Origin: Pestalotiopsis fici W106-1
Taxonomy: Eukaryota; Ascomycota; Sordariomycetes; Amphisphaeriales; Sporocadaceae
Direction of reading: 5' to 3'
Assembly (NCBI RefSeq): GCF_000516985.1
Contig: NW_006917095.1
Coordinates: forward strand, 4,157 to 68,156
Length of the DNA: 64,000 bases
Shown here: piece after piece, positions 1-11,846 of the stretch
How positions within the stretch are numbered: the first letter of the stretch is position 1
Layout: every line of letters begins with the position of its first letter
The notes under the pieces: model-generated
What the model was told of the DNA's origin: nothing
Seen by the model: only the letters and a program-made list of their open reading frames with translations
The model's database searches: none
Program-made: the position numbers and the translations under genes

Positions 1-11
1 TCCGTGCAACA
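1..11 (-). repeat. Possible outer tip of an inverted copia LTR
   Basis: The first 11 bases are the reverse complement of TGTTGCACGGA. This fits the outer end of the copia LTR at 2756, now read TATTGCACGGA, if its TG end was changed to TA by RIP. A second copy in opposite orientation may therefore lie just outside the window. Only 11 bases support this, so it is tentative. Confidence 0.35.
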
Positions 12-686
12 AATATTATTAATAAAATAAACGAAAATTATTTTTAAATTAGTTTTAACGAGGTTAATTTAAATATATTTAAGGTGGTAAATAAATTATT
101 AAACCGCTTATATTTTATGGTTTTTCCTTTTTCCCCTTTTTTTCCCCTTTTTCCTTTTTTTTTGCGTATAACGCGCGCGCGCGTATTCCGCATTATATTA
201 ATTATAAGGCAATCCCGAATTCGAGCCTTATCCTTTATAATTATAAAGCAATCTTTTCGTTTATATCGACGGCTAATATAATATATTTTTTTCGGTTTTT
301 TTTATACGCGTATTTAACCTTTTAAACTAATATAAGACTAAATTTAAAATAAATAATAAGCTAATTAAAAATAGGCTAAAATTAAATTAAAATACGGATT
401 TAATACCGGCAATATCGGCTTTTTATTTAATAACGATAATAATAACGGCTATATTAATAGCGTAAACTATAAAAACCCGTTTAAGGATAAAAGCGGCTAA
501 AATAACGATAAAAAAAAGAAGGATAATAGTTATTAAGGCATTTATATCGATAATTTCCTTTTTTCCGATAATCCGGTATATATAAAATCTGGTTTAGGAT
601 TATTTTTTAACTAAATATCGTTTAAATATATATTAACGTAAATAAATTAATTAATAATAAGGTATATAATTTAAATTTATTTTAAA

Positions 687-1533
687 ATTAATTTAAAATT
701 AATTTATTATAAAAATCGGATAAAAATAATAAATTTAAAGATAAATATAATACTCCGCCGGTATATTAGCAGGATAATAATAGCGTACCGCCTATATATG
801 CTAAGGCTTAGGCAGCTTTAGGTATCGTAGGTTATTAAATATATATTAAAATTAATTTAAAACTAATATATTATAAAATAATAACGACTAGGATAATAAC
901 GATTAGAATTATACCGATTATTATTATAACGGCTATAATAATAACGATATGCTTATAAAAGGCGATTTAGCTAATAAAGTCGATTTTGTAAATAGCTAAA
1001 TACGCATAAAGATTAATTTAAAATTAATATATTATAAATAGATTTAAACGATTATTAATACGATAATAATAGCTATAATAATAATAATATGCCTATAAAA
1101 GGAGATTAAATTAAAAATGCTTTTATAAATAATTAAATACGCATTAAATACGCATAAAAACTAATTTAAAACTAATTTAATATAAAATAATTACGATTAT
1201 TAATAAAATAATAATAATAACTATAATATATAAAACGCTAACGAAAATAGTTATTTTAATATTAATATAAATATTAACGATAATAGTTATATTAATGCCG
1301 ATATAGATGTTATATGTATTAAGGCTAGTTTTAAAATATATTAAAACTAATTTTTTTATTTAAATCGAGGATATAAACGATAACGCTTGTAATATTACCG
1401 GATTAATCGATTTTAAAAATGCCGTAAACCTGCAAATTAACGATGCTTTATTTATAGTAAAACTATTAATTTAAATATAAAACCTAATTAAATATAAATT
1501 AAAACTATTTAAAAACTAATTTAATATATAAAA
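687..1533. repeat. Degenerate ~160-bp periodic repeat
   Basis: A motif close to AATTTAAAACTAATATATTA recurs near 687, 851, 1012, 1159, 1340 and 1497, so the spacing is about 147-178 bp. The DNA between copies also shares short blocks such as AATAATAACGAT and TACGCATAAA. This suggests a short tandem array, possibly repeated exon-intron units, degraded by RIP. What it encoded cannot be read. Confidence 0.45.
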
Positions 1534-2081
1534 TAATCGCCGTAATAATCGAATTATATATAATTTTTAAAAAAAAAACGTAAATCTTTTAAATATATTT
1601 TTAATATTAGGCCTAATTTAAATTAATTTTAATTTAGGCTAATAAAATTATTACGAATATAAATTTTAAGGAAATAATATATTTTTTATTTAGTTTTAAT
1701 TTATTTTTTGCTTATTTTTTTAAAAATAGCCTTTTTTATTACCGATTATTATATATAACCGTTATAGCAAATTAATTATAATATTTTATAAAATAAAATT
1801 TTGCTAAAATATTATTTATTAATTATATGCTAAATAATGCCGAATTAGCGTAATATCGGAAATATAATAATTTATTTTTTATTTATTTTAAAACTAATTT
1901 TAAATTAATACTTTTATATAGCGCTATTTTCGTAATTCCGAATAGCTTTAACGCTAATTTATAGCTATTATTAATAATAATAATTTTATTATCGCAAATT
2001 TTTTTTTTATACCCGTTTTTTATAATATTATAATAATACGCTTAAAATTTAATTTTAGTTTAATTTATAACTAATTTCCTT

Positions 2082-2190
2082 TTATATTAAAACTAAAACT
2101 AAAACTAAAATTAGAATTAGAATTAAAATTAAAACTAAAATTAAAACTAAAACTAAAATTAAACTAAATATTAAAATAAAAATAAAGGCT
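2082..2190. repeat. Simple repeat (AAAACT/AAAATT)n
   Basis: An imperfect hexamer tract of AAAACT, AAAATT and AGAATT units. It may be ordinary low-complexity sequence or a repeat altered by C-to-T change, since AAAACT and AAAATT differ by one transition. Confidence 0.7.
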
Positions 2191-2750
2191 AAAAAAAAAA
2201 GCGAATAAAAAGGCTTTCCGCTTAATAATAAATTATCGTCCAAAGTTTTTTTAAAAAAGCCCGTCGCATTTATTAGCGAAAATAAATTTAATTAATAATT
2301 AATTATTAATTATTTTTTATTTAATTTATAATCGTTTAATTTTTTATTAATTTATTAAATAATATTTAATATATCCCGAGCCTTTTTCTGCGCGGCCGCT
2401 ATATTTAGCATTTTTTAAAGCGCAGGTACGCCTTAATTCGCCGCTTTTTTTAGCGGTATAAATCTAAATTTTTTTAATAAATTTATAATACGCTTTTAAA
2501 TCGAATTTAGATTAATTTTAAATTTAGGTAAAAATCTTGCTTTTACCGCTACCGCTCGCCGCCGCCGCTTCGGCGCCTTTTTAAGCGAATCGCTTTAAAA
2601 AAAAGCATATTTTTTTTAAAAAATAAATTAAAATTATATTAAAATCGCATTTTAGGTGCAAAAACCGGCCTAAAGATTTATAAAATAATAAAAAACTAAT
2701 TTAAAATTAGTCTTAAACCGTATTCTTCCGGATTATTAAATATAATATAT

Positions 2751-2755
2751 AAAAC
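2751..2755. repeat. Target site duplication AAAAC (left)
   Basis: AAAAC directly precedes the left LTR and the same five bases directly follow the right LTR. A 5-bp duplication is the usual footprint of copia integrase. Confidence 0.85.
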
Positions 2756-3384
2756 TATTGCACGGATGTTAATACAGCATCGTATAATGCATAAAATTAG
2801 CTTTATAACGCATATTATATCGTTATAACAGCTATAAAACCCATCGAAATATCGTTAAATAACGATATATAGGAAATCAGTAGAACTTACCCTATACTAA
2901 CCTACAATCAATATAGCACCACTTATAGCTATTATTTATAATATTATATAATTAATAAGTTATTACAATTAACTATTATGGCCACTATGGCTACTGGAAC
3001 CTATTAGAATCCAATAGAACGTTCCACTAAATCCAGCCCTATTAAATATAGCTAATGCACCTAGCTATAATAGCCCTAGGTTACAAGGTAACCTATACTA
3101 TAAAAATCTATAAATTTCGATAGTTTTTTCGATTATAAATTAACTTTATTATTAATTAACTTAATTATAAATCTAATTTATTAATAATATATTCCAAAAT
3201 ATTTTTATTAGTTAATTTTATAGGTATAAAAGGTAATTATTCCTTTGTAATTAGTTATTTTTTCCTTAAGCTTTAATAAATTAATTATATAGCCTTATAA
3301 TTATTTTTACGGCTTAATTTTACGAATTATAAAAAACGCTTCCCTATGCCTAAATTTATAATTTACTAATTATATTTTAAAATA
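2756..3384 (+). repeat. Left LTR of copia element
   Basis: 629 bp, aligning end to end with 8169-8797. It starts TATT, expected TGTT, and ends AATA, expected AACA, so both terminal dinucleotides carry a RIP-type transition. It has many more TA and fewer CA/TG dinucleotides than the right LTR. Confidence 0.92.
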
Positions 3385-3399
3385 GGTTATAAACCCGGT
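3385..3399 (+). other. Primer-binding site, initiator-tRNA anticodon arm type
   Basis: The bases right after the left LTR read GGTTATAAACCCGGT. Allowing two G-to-A changes, this is GGTTATGAGCCCGGT, which is complementary to an ACCGGGCTCATAACC anticodon arm of eukaryotic initiator tRNA-Met. Copia-type elements are known to prime from an internal half fragment of this tRNA. The match and its exact position are seen; the identity of the tRNA is inferred. Confidence 0.65.
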
Positions 3400-4527
3400 C
3401 CGGTATAATATCGATTATATTAGGAACCGGATTTTATATCGAAAATTATAGCCGCTTTTTTAGACGAATTAATTTAATATAAATTTTGGAATTCCGTTAT
3501 AATAGCCGATTTTTTATAGGCCTATATATAAGCCTATATAAACCGTAATTATATCGAAAACTATAGTTAAATGGCTAATTATAATAATTTTACCCGTTAT
3601 AGCCATATAACGGCTATAAAATCACTTATAACTAGTTCCTATTATAATAGCCGATTTGCTATAGCACCTTATAGCATTTATTATATTATATTATAGCACC
3701 TAAATCCTTTTTATATATTTTATCGATAAAATAAAAGAATTAATTTTTTTTATTTTTATTTTTTTTAACAATTCCTTTACCGTTTTTAACGATAATTATA
3801 CCGTTATAACGGCAAAAATTCGGCAAAATAAATAATTTTATCCGTATTATTGCCGGATGCTAGATACCGGAGAAATAGAAATTCTTCGGATCCGGAAATT
3901 AGAATATATAAAAATTTACGCTATAATTATATTTTAAACTATTAGGAATCGATCGGTTTTTTAAAATTACCGATATATATAACAATATAACCGATATTTA
4001 AAAAACCCAGGTATTGCTTTTAATTTATTAAAATTTAATAATAAAACCGTTAAATCTAATATTCAATAAAATAAATCTATATAAGGCTTTATCTATTTTA
4101 TAATCAATTTATTAAAGCACCGGTCCCGTATTACGTTAATAATTATATTTCGAATTTTATATAATTAAATTCGAGAATTATAACTTGTTAAACGAATTTA
4201 TATCTATTTTTAAAAAATATATTTTAAAGCTTTTAAGCGTTAAGGCAAAAATCGATAATATCGATTAAAAAACGATTTTTATTATAGCCCTCCAATTAGT
4301 TTACCTTATATAGGCTAACCGTTAACGCAGTGCTTTATAATCTATAAATCCATTTACCCTCAAAAGGTTAATTACGGATATTTTAGATAAAAACCGACGG
4401 GATCCGGATACGGCTATAGGAAATTCTTATTATACGGATAATAAAAAATCTCGGTTTCCCTAATCTAATTAAAATTAATAAGGAACCTAAAGCGGAAATA
4501 GGAAGAATTCGAATAAATCGAATAAAA

Positions 4528-4590
4528 AAAAAATCGAATAATTCGAATAATTCTAATAATTCGAATAATTCGAATAAATTAAATAACTTA
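4528..4590. repeat. TTCGAATAA microsatellite inside the element
   Basis: Repeats of TTCGAATAA with small variants, lying in what would be the gag region. It looks like a repeat of Glu/Asn/Ser-type codons or a secondary microsatellite. Confidence 0.6.
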
Positions 4591-5239
4591 AATTCGATTA
4601 TATCCACTACGAACCAGAAATCTAAAAAACAAGGAAATTTACCCCGTAACAAAAATTTAAACGAAAACGAATCGTTTTATACTTTTTCGAATATTTCGAA
4701 TAATTTAAAAAAAAAAAATTAACTTCCCTCCCTAAGGATTAATAATTATACGATACGGATTTTTTAAAGCATATATCGAATAATAAAAATTTATTCGATA
4801 ATTTTACTATAAAATCGGATTTTTTACCGATTATTATAAATAGTGGAAAAATATTTCTAAAAAGAATTAGAAATATTACGCTTTCCTTTAAAATTAACCG
4901 GGAAATACGTAAAATAACGTTATTAAACATACTTTACGTACCGGAATTTCCGCTAAATATTATATCCGGCTAATTATATTACTAAAAAAGCGGTATTATA
5001 AATAAAAATAAATTATACGATTCTAAAAATAGGCCTTTTGCTACGTTAAATTAAAAAAAACGTAAATTTTTCTTATACCTAGCTAATAAATTAAAGCCTA
5101 ATATAATATATTTAGCTATAAATTTACTAAAAATAATAGAAAAAGCCCGTATAATCGGTTTAAATTACCCGGAACCGAATTCGGATATAAAATCTAACGA
5201 AATTACGGATTTCGAAAAAATCGAATTAATTTTTAATTA

Positions 5240-8160
5240 TTCGAATTTTTTTATAGCTACGGAAAAATAATATAAACGATTTAGCCACTTTAGCTACGAT
5301 ATTTTAGCTAAAATAGCTAAAATAACTATAGGGATTCCTAAAAAAGAATTAAAAAAAAAGGATTTAAATTGCGAATTTTATATTTCGGGAAAATTTACCC
5401 GAAATTAGCCCCGTACGAATCCGAATAGGGCTAATAAACCGTTATATCGTATTTATATCGATACGGTTTATATTACCCTTTTTAGCTATTCCGGTTATAA
5501 ATATATAATTAATTTTACGGATAATAAAACCGGATTTCGGGAAATTAAATTTTTTAAAAAAAAAATCCGATATATTCGATATTATAATAAATAAAATTAA
5601 ATATTATAAAACCTAATTCGGAAAATATCCGAATATTATTCGTATAAATAACGACAGGGAGTTTTCCCCGGTTAAATTAAAAAATTATTTAACCGAAAAA
5701 AGGATTATTTTCGAATTTATAACCCTTTATATACTAAAATAAAACGGTATAACCGAATATATAAACCGGATTATTATCGAAAAAACTAAAACGGTTTTTA
5801 TCGATTTATAATTTCCGAAAAACCTTTAAAAAACGTTATAAAAATAGTGGTTTATTTAATAAATTTTATTGCTACGGTATCTAATTTATTTATCCCTTAT
5901 TAGGAATTTTACGATTATTTCTGGCTAAAAAGGAATAATACGCCTAATTTATCCTAAATCTATACTTTAGGAATACCGGTTTTAGTTTATAAACCGAAAA
6001 AAATCCGTAAAAACTCCGATAAATTCGGAGTTATTACCGAAAACGGGAAAATAATTAGATATAACGGTAATAAAATCTATTACGTATATTTTCCCGATCG
6101 ACCGTATAAATCATAAATTATACGGACCTTTTATATTTGATTATTACCTAAAAATCGAAAAAAAGGGGAGAAATTACCGGATTTAGAATTACCGGATTAG
6201 GAAATAATACCGGATAAAAATTCCACCGACGGTGAATTTATCTAATTATAAATCCCGGAAACAATAGATCCACGAAATCTACTAAATCCACCTCCTGGAA
6301 ACGATCGAATTTTTCGATCCATTACGAATAAGTCCATAATTAACGATCGACCGGATTTACCTGGGAACGAATCCAGTATAGATTCCGAATTTATAGATAT
6401 TAATAATACCTTTTCGATTATTCCGAATAAGTCGAATATTAAGGTAATTTTTCCGAAATTTACGGATTCCGAATAAAATAAATTTATTAAATATAACGAA
6501 TTATTCGCCGATATCTCGTATTATTTAATTATTAAAAATTTAGGCTATACGGAATTAAAAATAATAAAATAAGCATTAAAAAGCCCTAAAAAAAAAGAAT
6601 AAATCCAGGCTATATACGCTAAATTACGGTAATTAATTTAAAAAAGGACTTTTTAAGCTATTAATCGAAATAAAGTCCAAAAAGCCGGTAAAATCCTATT
6701 ATCCGTAAAATAGGTATTTAAAAAAAAAACCGATAAAAACGGAAATATCGATAAATATAAAGCTAAATTAGTTATACGTAGATTCGAATAATAATATAAA
6801 ATCGATTATTTCGAAACGTTTGCTACGGGAATAAAATCTACTATTTAAAGGCTTTTATTAGCTTTAATAGCCTATTACGATTAAAAAATCGAATAAATCG
6901 ATATAATCGGTGCCTTCCTAAACGGGGAATTATACGAAAAAATATATATTACCCTTATAAACGGATTATCCGAATTTTTTTCCGAAAACCCGGAATTAAA
7001 TAATTTCGGTTAAAAAAACGACGACTCCTAAATAATCCAGCTTAAAAAGGCCTTATACAATCTTAAATAAAATCTACGCTAATAGCAAATTACGCTAAAA
7101 AATAGCCTAAAAAAGCTTAAATTTAATTTATTTATTTTAAACGAATTAGCTTATTATAATAAAAAATCTAATATTTTTATTATAATTTATATAAATAATT
7201 TCCTAATTTTTGGCCCTAATTTACGTAAAATCAACTAATTAAAATAGGATATTTCGAAAAAATTCGAAATAAAAAATCTAGGACTAATTTTTTATTTTTT
7301 CGGTATATAAATTAAAAAAAATCGAAAAAATAAAATAATTCGTATAAACCAGGCAATTTATTTTAAAAAGTTATTAAAATTTAACGGATTTTCCGATATA
7401 AAACCGGCTAATATACTATTTAGCCTTGGATTCCTAAAATCGTTATATACGGTTAAAAGCAACGAAAAACCGGCTTTAAAGGAATTTATTTATTTATATT
7501 AGTATTTATTAAATGGATTAATATATATTATAATTTAAATTAGACCCGACCTAGCTTACCTTATAATATATTTAGCTAAATATATATAAAACCTATCGAA
7601 AATTACGATAAAAAAGGTAAAAAAGGTATTTAATTATTTAAAATCCTATTATTACCTTAAAATTACCTTTAACGGGAAAATAAAACCCGGATTAATAGGT
7701 TATTCCGATACCGATTTTGCTAATAATTACGAAACCCGTAAATTAATATCCGGTTATTTATTTATTTTAAATAACGGGCCGATAAATTAAAAATCGAAAC
7801 GGTAATTTACGATTTTTTTATTAACTATTAAAGCCGAATTTAACGGGTTAAAATAGGCTACCCGTAAAGCAATATAGTTAAAAAATCTTTTTATAAAAAT
7901 CGGAATTAATATAAATACCGTATTAATTAAAAGAAATAATACGGAGGCTATAAATTTAGTATATAATCCGGAATATTATTAATATATTAAATATACGGCT
8001 ATACGGTATTTTTACGTACGGCAAAAAGTTAAAAATAAAAATATTCGAATCGAATATATTTTAACTAATAATATACCAATAAACGGCCTTATAAAGCCAC
8101 TTCCTAAAGATAAATTTCAAAAATTTATTAAATTATTAAACTTAACCGATACTATTTAAT
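5240..8160 (+). pseudogene. Copia pol remnant (integrase, RT, RNase H)
   Basis: Near 5260-5410 a His/Cys GAG-pre-integrase block reads RFSHFSYDILAK. Near 5440-5560 an integrase core block has YIDTVYITLF and FTDNKTGF. The reverse transcriptase starts near 6750 with KYKAKLVIRRFE, then two TAA codons where copia has QQ, then YKIDYFETFA, and at about 6898 DIIGAFLNGELYEKIYI. The polymerase motif at 7188-7199 is YINN instead of YVDD. RNase H closes near 7980-8150 with YTAIRYFYVRQKV and LIKPLPKDKFQKF. Stops and G-to-A or C-to-T changes run throughout, so no product is made. Confidence 0.9.
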
Positions 8161-8168
8161 AAAGGGAA
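8160..8168 (+). other. Polypurine tract before the right LTR
   Basis: TAAAGGGAA lies directly upstream of the right LTR, where second-strand priming is expected. Confidence 0.6.
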
Positions 8169-8797
8169 TATTACACGGATATTAATACAACATCGTATAA
8201 TGCATAAAATTAGCTTTATAACATATATTATATCGTTATAACAGCTATAAAACCTATCGAAATATCGTTAAATAACGATATATAGGAAATCAGTAAAACT
8301 TACCCTATACTAACCTACAATCAATATAGCACCATTTATAGCCACTATTCACAATACTATATAATTAACAAATCATTACAATTAACTATTATAGCCACTA
8401 TAGCCACTAAAACCCACTAAAATCCAATAAAACGTTCCACTAAATCCAGCCCTATTAAATATAGCTAATGCACCTAGCCACAATAGCCCTAAGTTACAGG
8501 GTAACCCATACCATAAAAATCCATAAATTTCGATAGTTTTTTCGATTATAAATCAACCTTATTACTAATTAACTTAATTATAAATCTAATTTATTAGTAA
8601 TATATTCCAAAATATTCTTATTAGTTGATTTTATAGGTATAAAAGGTAGTTATTCCTCCGTAATTAGTTATTTTTTCCTTAAGCTTTAATAAATTAGTTA
8701 TATAGCCCTATAACTACTCCTACGGCCTGATTTTACGAATTATAAAGAACGCTTCCCTGTGCCTAAGTTTATAATCCACCAATTATACCTTAGAACA
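8169..8797 (+). repeat. Right LTR of copia element
   Basis: 629 bp, the partner of 2756-3384. It keeps CA and TG at many sites where the left copy has TA, and its terminal CA is intact. The mutation load therefore falls off toward the gene-bearing side. Confidence 0.92.
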
Positions 8798-8802
8798 AAA
8801 AC
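8798..8802. repeat. Target site duplication AAAAC (right)
   Basis: Identical to 2751-2755 and directly after the right LTR. Confidence 0.85.
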
Positions 8803-8862
8803 TAATCTAAAAGTGATGTAAATATATATTGGATATGATATATACCATTACCCTGTGTGGCA

Positions 8863-9651
8863 GCCAATGAGCCAAAACATTGGCTTCGATCGAACAACGC
8901 TAAACCCGGCGGGCATCTACCCGAAAGAATTTTGCAAGCAGGTCTTATCTACGCCATAAAGCGATTGCCTCAAAATTACACTGGTCCTCAAGATGCCCGG
9001 TTTGACATTTTCTTGGAGGAAACTTCAAATCACATCAGATTTGGCTATCCAACCGGGGAGAATTTCGCGTGGCACTCCAAAAGAAGGGCTCTCCGAGCTT
9101 TAGACCACGGAAGGCGTTCTATTGTCCGAATCCCAGTATATCTTTCTCATAGCGATATTGAAGTTGGACTTTGGATAGTCCGTGAAGCCATTGACCGGGA
9201 GCTCGGGGTACGGTCCAAGCTGACCCATGTAGGCCTGGTACCGTCTTGGGAGTATTTTAAATTCTCTCCTGGTGGCAACAAGCTTCGTCACTATTATGGG
9301 TTCCTAAGTCGGAATAATGCGAATCTATATAACGACCGGAGTAATTTGGATTAATCAAAGTTCCCGCTAGATATTCCATTTTCGAATGCGCTGCGAAATA
9401 CTGATATGGATTCTCCTGTACTTAATATTTTAGTGCAAGAAACTGCTGAGGGAGAAGATCATATTTACTCTATATTTACAAGAATCGAGCCCTCTTCCCT
9501 CAATGCATTTGGGGATTTGATAGCGGCATTAAAGACTCAGAGGGAGATCATGATGGAAGATATCAGAATAGAAAGGGAAGGTATGACGGAAGATATTGGA
9601 ATGAAAGGGGATGATAAAAGAAAGATGAAGTGGTGGAAAAGGTCGATTTAG
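8863..9651 (+). pseudogene. 5'-truncated gene with an in-frame TAA, unknown family
   Basis: The frame is open from a stop at 8836 but holds no ATG before the second half. A plausible splice acceptor (CTAAT at 8801-8805, then TGTGGCAG ending about 8863) suggests this is a downstream exon whose upstream exon is missing, beyond or destroyed by the copia insertion. The frame runs to a TAA at 9352-9354, then continues in the same frame for 99 more codons to 9651. The first part has RFDIFLEETSN and VRIPVYLSHSDIEVGLW; the end is charged and helical (TQREIMMEDIRIEREGM). CAA to TAA would explain the stop. I do not recognise the family. A separate small gene starting at the ATG at 9406 is possible but less likely. 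Confidence 0.6.
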
Positions 9652-10041
9652 AGACGCGGCGAAATACGATTTGCCAGCAACAAAATAATGAATGCTGATA
9701 GGTGGACCATCGCAAACAGACCACATTCAATAGAAACCATCACAACAATGTTCGCAGGTGTCCTTATCAAAAGAAGATTCTGAATTCACGACTCTTCGCT
9801 ACCGCTCGCGTGAGGATCTGTAAAATCGTGTGTTTGTTGTATTTATCTAGGTCTGTACCCGTGGGTAAATCTTTTCGTTGATGTCTAATTTATTTAACAA
9901 GAATGAAGGAGAATTGCGTGTGATATAAGGAATGCACGGTTGACAATGGAATGGAACTTCATTAATTACAGAAGTGCAGATGTTTTTCGTAGATTAAATA
10001 AAAGGAGTTTATACAACAATATAAATTCTTGATTGATGACA
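9652..10041. other. Intergenic, nothing recognised
   Basis: Normal base composition returns here. It should hold the 3' ends of the two converging transcripts. No RNA gene or repeat is seen. Confidence 0.6.
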
Positions 10042-11846
10042 TTACATGGACCATTTTGAAGATAGGTTTCTGCTGCCTGCACTTTTATCTCTCCACCGTT
10101 CCGTTTCTTGCATGGACTGTGGATCTGCCATGAGATCAGAAGCCGCCGATTTGGACAAAACTTTCGATTCCAAGGCTACCAGCTCAACATCGCTCCCATT
10201 GCTGTTGCGGTCACCAACAACGACCCACTCGTTCTTGATCATGATGTTCTTGGAGCTGGCGTCCGTACTACTAAGCGGCTTGGCTTTGTCACCACGGCTG
10301 ATTCCGTATCGATCGCTCTTGGTCGGATGGGAGGCGATGCCACTGCCATATATCTGTGAGCCAAAGACGGCGGGGAGGGCTTGCACCAACAGAGCCCGGA
10401 TGGCGGGCATGCTGGCGCATAGTATTCCGACGCAGAGCTCAATCATGGACCAATACGCAGCTTCGACATAGTCCTCTGTGATTACAACTCGATGTCAGCT
10501 TCATGATTTCCCTTCAAATAAACACTGAATCCACAAAAGCGTATACTACATCATGGAAAGATTGACTCACGAGTAGGGTTTTTGGTGGAGCCGAACTCGA
10601 TTAATGATTTTAAACGCAGTATGCTAATTAGTGTAACACTGAGGTAGTCATCAAGTTAGTGTCGTGTCGGTGTTTGTTGGAGCACCCAGTGACTTACAAG
10701 AAACCAACTGCAAACATGGCAAGGACCTGAATCTTTTTCCTCAACCCCATGCGAAGTTTTGTTACGTCGTGGAGTGGCAGTGTCAAGGTAGCGACATCGA
10801 GTACAATATTCACACCGGCTGCGGCGAACCCCATGGAATTCGTGTCGAGGCAGGTGGCGGGATGTTGCCCGTCCCAGGCTTCCCAGGCACCGCGAATGGG
10901 GTTGCATTGAAAAATTAGAGCAATGCTGAATGCTGCTGCATAGCCGATGTTCAACAGTATCAGGATGTACACAAGGATGCGAATCAAGCGCTTAGGGAAT
11001 ACGCGCAGATAAAACAACAAGATGGAAATCTTGATGAGTGCCAGAGCACAAGGATAAAAAACCTCCTCGAAGAAAAAGAGCTGTGGAATAAAAGCGACGT
11101 ATCAGTGTCTTAGTTGAGTGCAGACTATGTTGGAAGCGAATGAACACGGACAGACTTACGAACAAAACTCTCTCAATGTCATCGCCAGAGATATTCCATG
11201 CATCCAGCCCGAGTCCAGCCTGCGATAGGAGAATCATAAAGGTCGTGATGGGCACCATCATGATTGTCACCAGAGTCAAGGCCCAGTCATCGGCGCCCCA
11301 CATGCGCGATCGTATCCTTTCCAGACACCGGAGCCCGAAAGCGACGACAGCAACCGCAAAGAAGGCTACTGATATGCTCCATATTAACCCCGTCCGATCC
11401 TCACCAACGACTCCACATGTATCATATGCGTATTTCTCGGATTCTGTCGTATATCCATGTCAGACTTGAAAGTCGCCGGGTCACTGGATTTCAACGAAGG
11501 CAAGGGAAAGGAATAGAAAACGTTCAGCACTTACCGAGTGCCTCCCTTATTGTGCAACTGGATGCGACACATGTTTTGATCTCGTTTTGGATATCGTCGT
11601 TTGCGCAGATACACGTAATGTTGAAGCCGCATATCGAGTCAAGGGCCACCGACTGAATGCATTGCAACTATAGTAAAAAGCCCTGAAGTCAGTCGCCTTC
11701 TCCAAATTAACTGTTGAAATCTGGGATATATAACAACTTACACCGCAAGCGGGAACTGCTGTCGACGATGAGGATGTAGCGCTTGATGCGGCGCCCACGA
11801 CGACTATGCTATGCAGCAGTACAGCTGCACATGCCAAGAACCTCAT
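10042..11846 (-). CDS. Pth11-like GPCR with N-terminal CFEM domain
   Basis: Six exons joined by hand: 11846-11742, 11667-11535, 11443-11160, 11080-10698, 10623-10571, 10475-10042, giving 463 residues with all phases matching. Residues 1-20 are a signal peptide. A complete eight-cysteine CFEM follows: PACGLQC, SIC, TCIC, TC, SSC and DTC, with 15 residues between the last two. Then comes the seven-helix Pth11-type membrane region, with WGADDWAL, FQCNPIRGAWEAWDG and NIVLDVATLTLPL, and a Ser-rich cytoplasmic tail of about 90 residues. Such receptors sit in the plasma membrane and are linked to surface or host sensing in fungi; the ligand is unknown. No lesion is seen. The 383-nt fourth exon has the same length as an exon in the receptor at 25443. 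Confidence 0.9.

Larger units (their letters stand above)
12..2750. other. AT-rich RIP-degraded DNA, no readable gene
   Basis: This stretch is very rich in A and T, with almost no CpA or TpG while CpG is kept, which is what RIP of CpA sites leaves behind. Every frame is broken by TAA and TAG; the only predicted frame, at 84-281, is low-complexity. Asn/Asp-type repeats (AATAATAACG-like) recur between 400 and 1300. A (AAAACT/AAAATT)n tract lies near 2085-2185. A slightly GC-richer island near 2385-2600 gives no recognisable protein. It is probably several old transposons, none identifiable by eye. Confidence 0.75.
2756..8797 (+). mobile_element. Ty1/copia LTR retrotransposon, full length, RIP-inactivated
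   Basis: The element is 6042 bp long, bounded by two 629-bp direct LTRs and a perfect AAAAC target duplication. Remnants read in the order GAG-pre-integrase, integrase core, reverse transcriptase, RNase H; integrase before reverse transcriptase is the copia order. All coding parts are crossed by TAA/TAG codons of the C-to-T type. In the reverse transcriptase the expected YVDD reads YINN (7188-7199), so the catalytic aspartates are gone. The element cannot move by itself. It inserted in AT-rich DNA next to the truncated gene at 8863. Confidence 0.93.
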
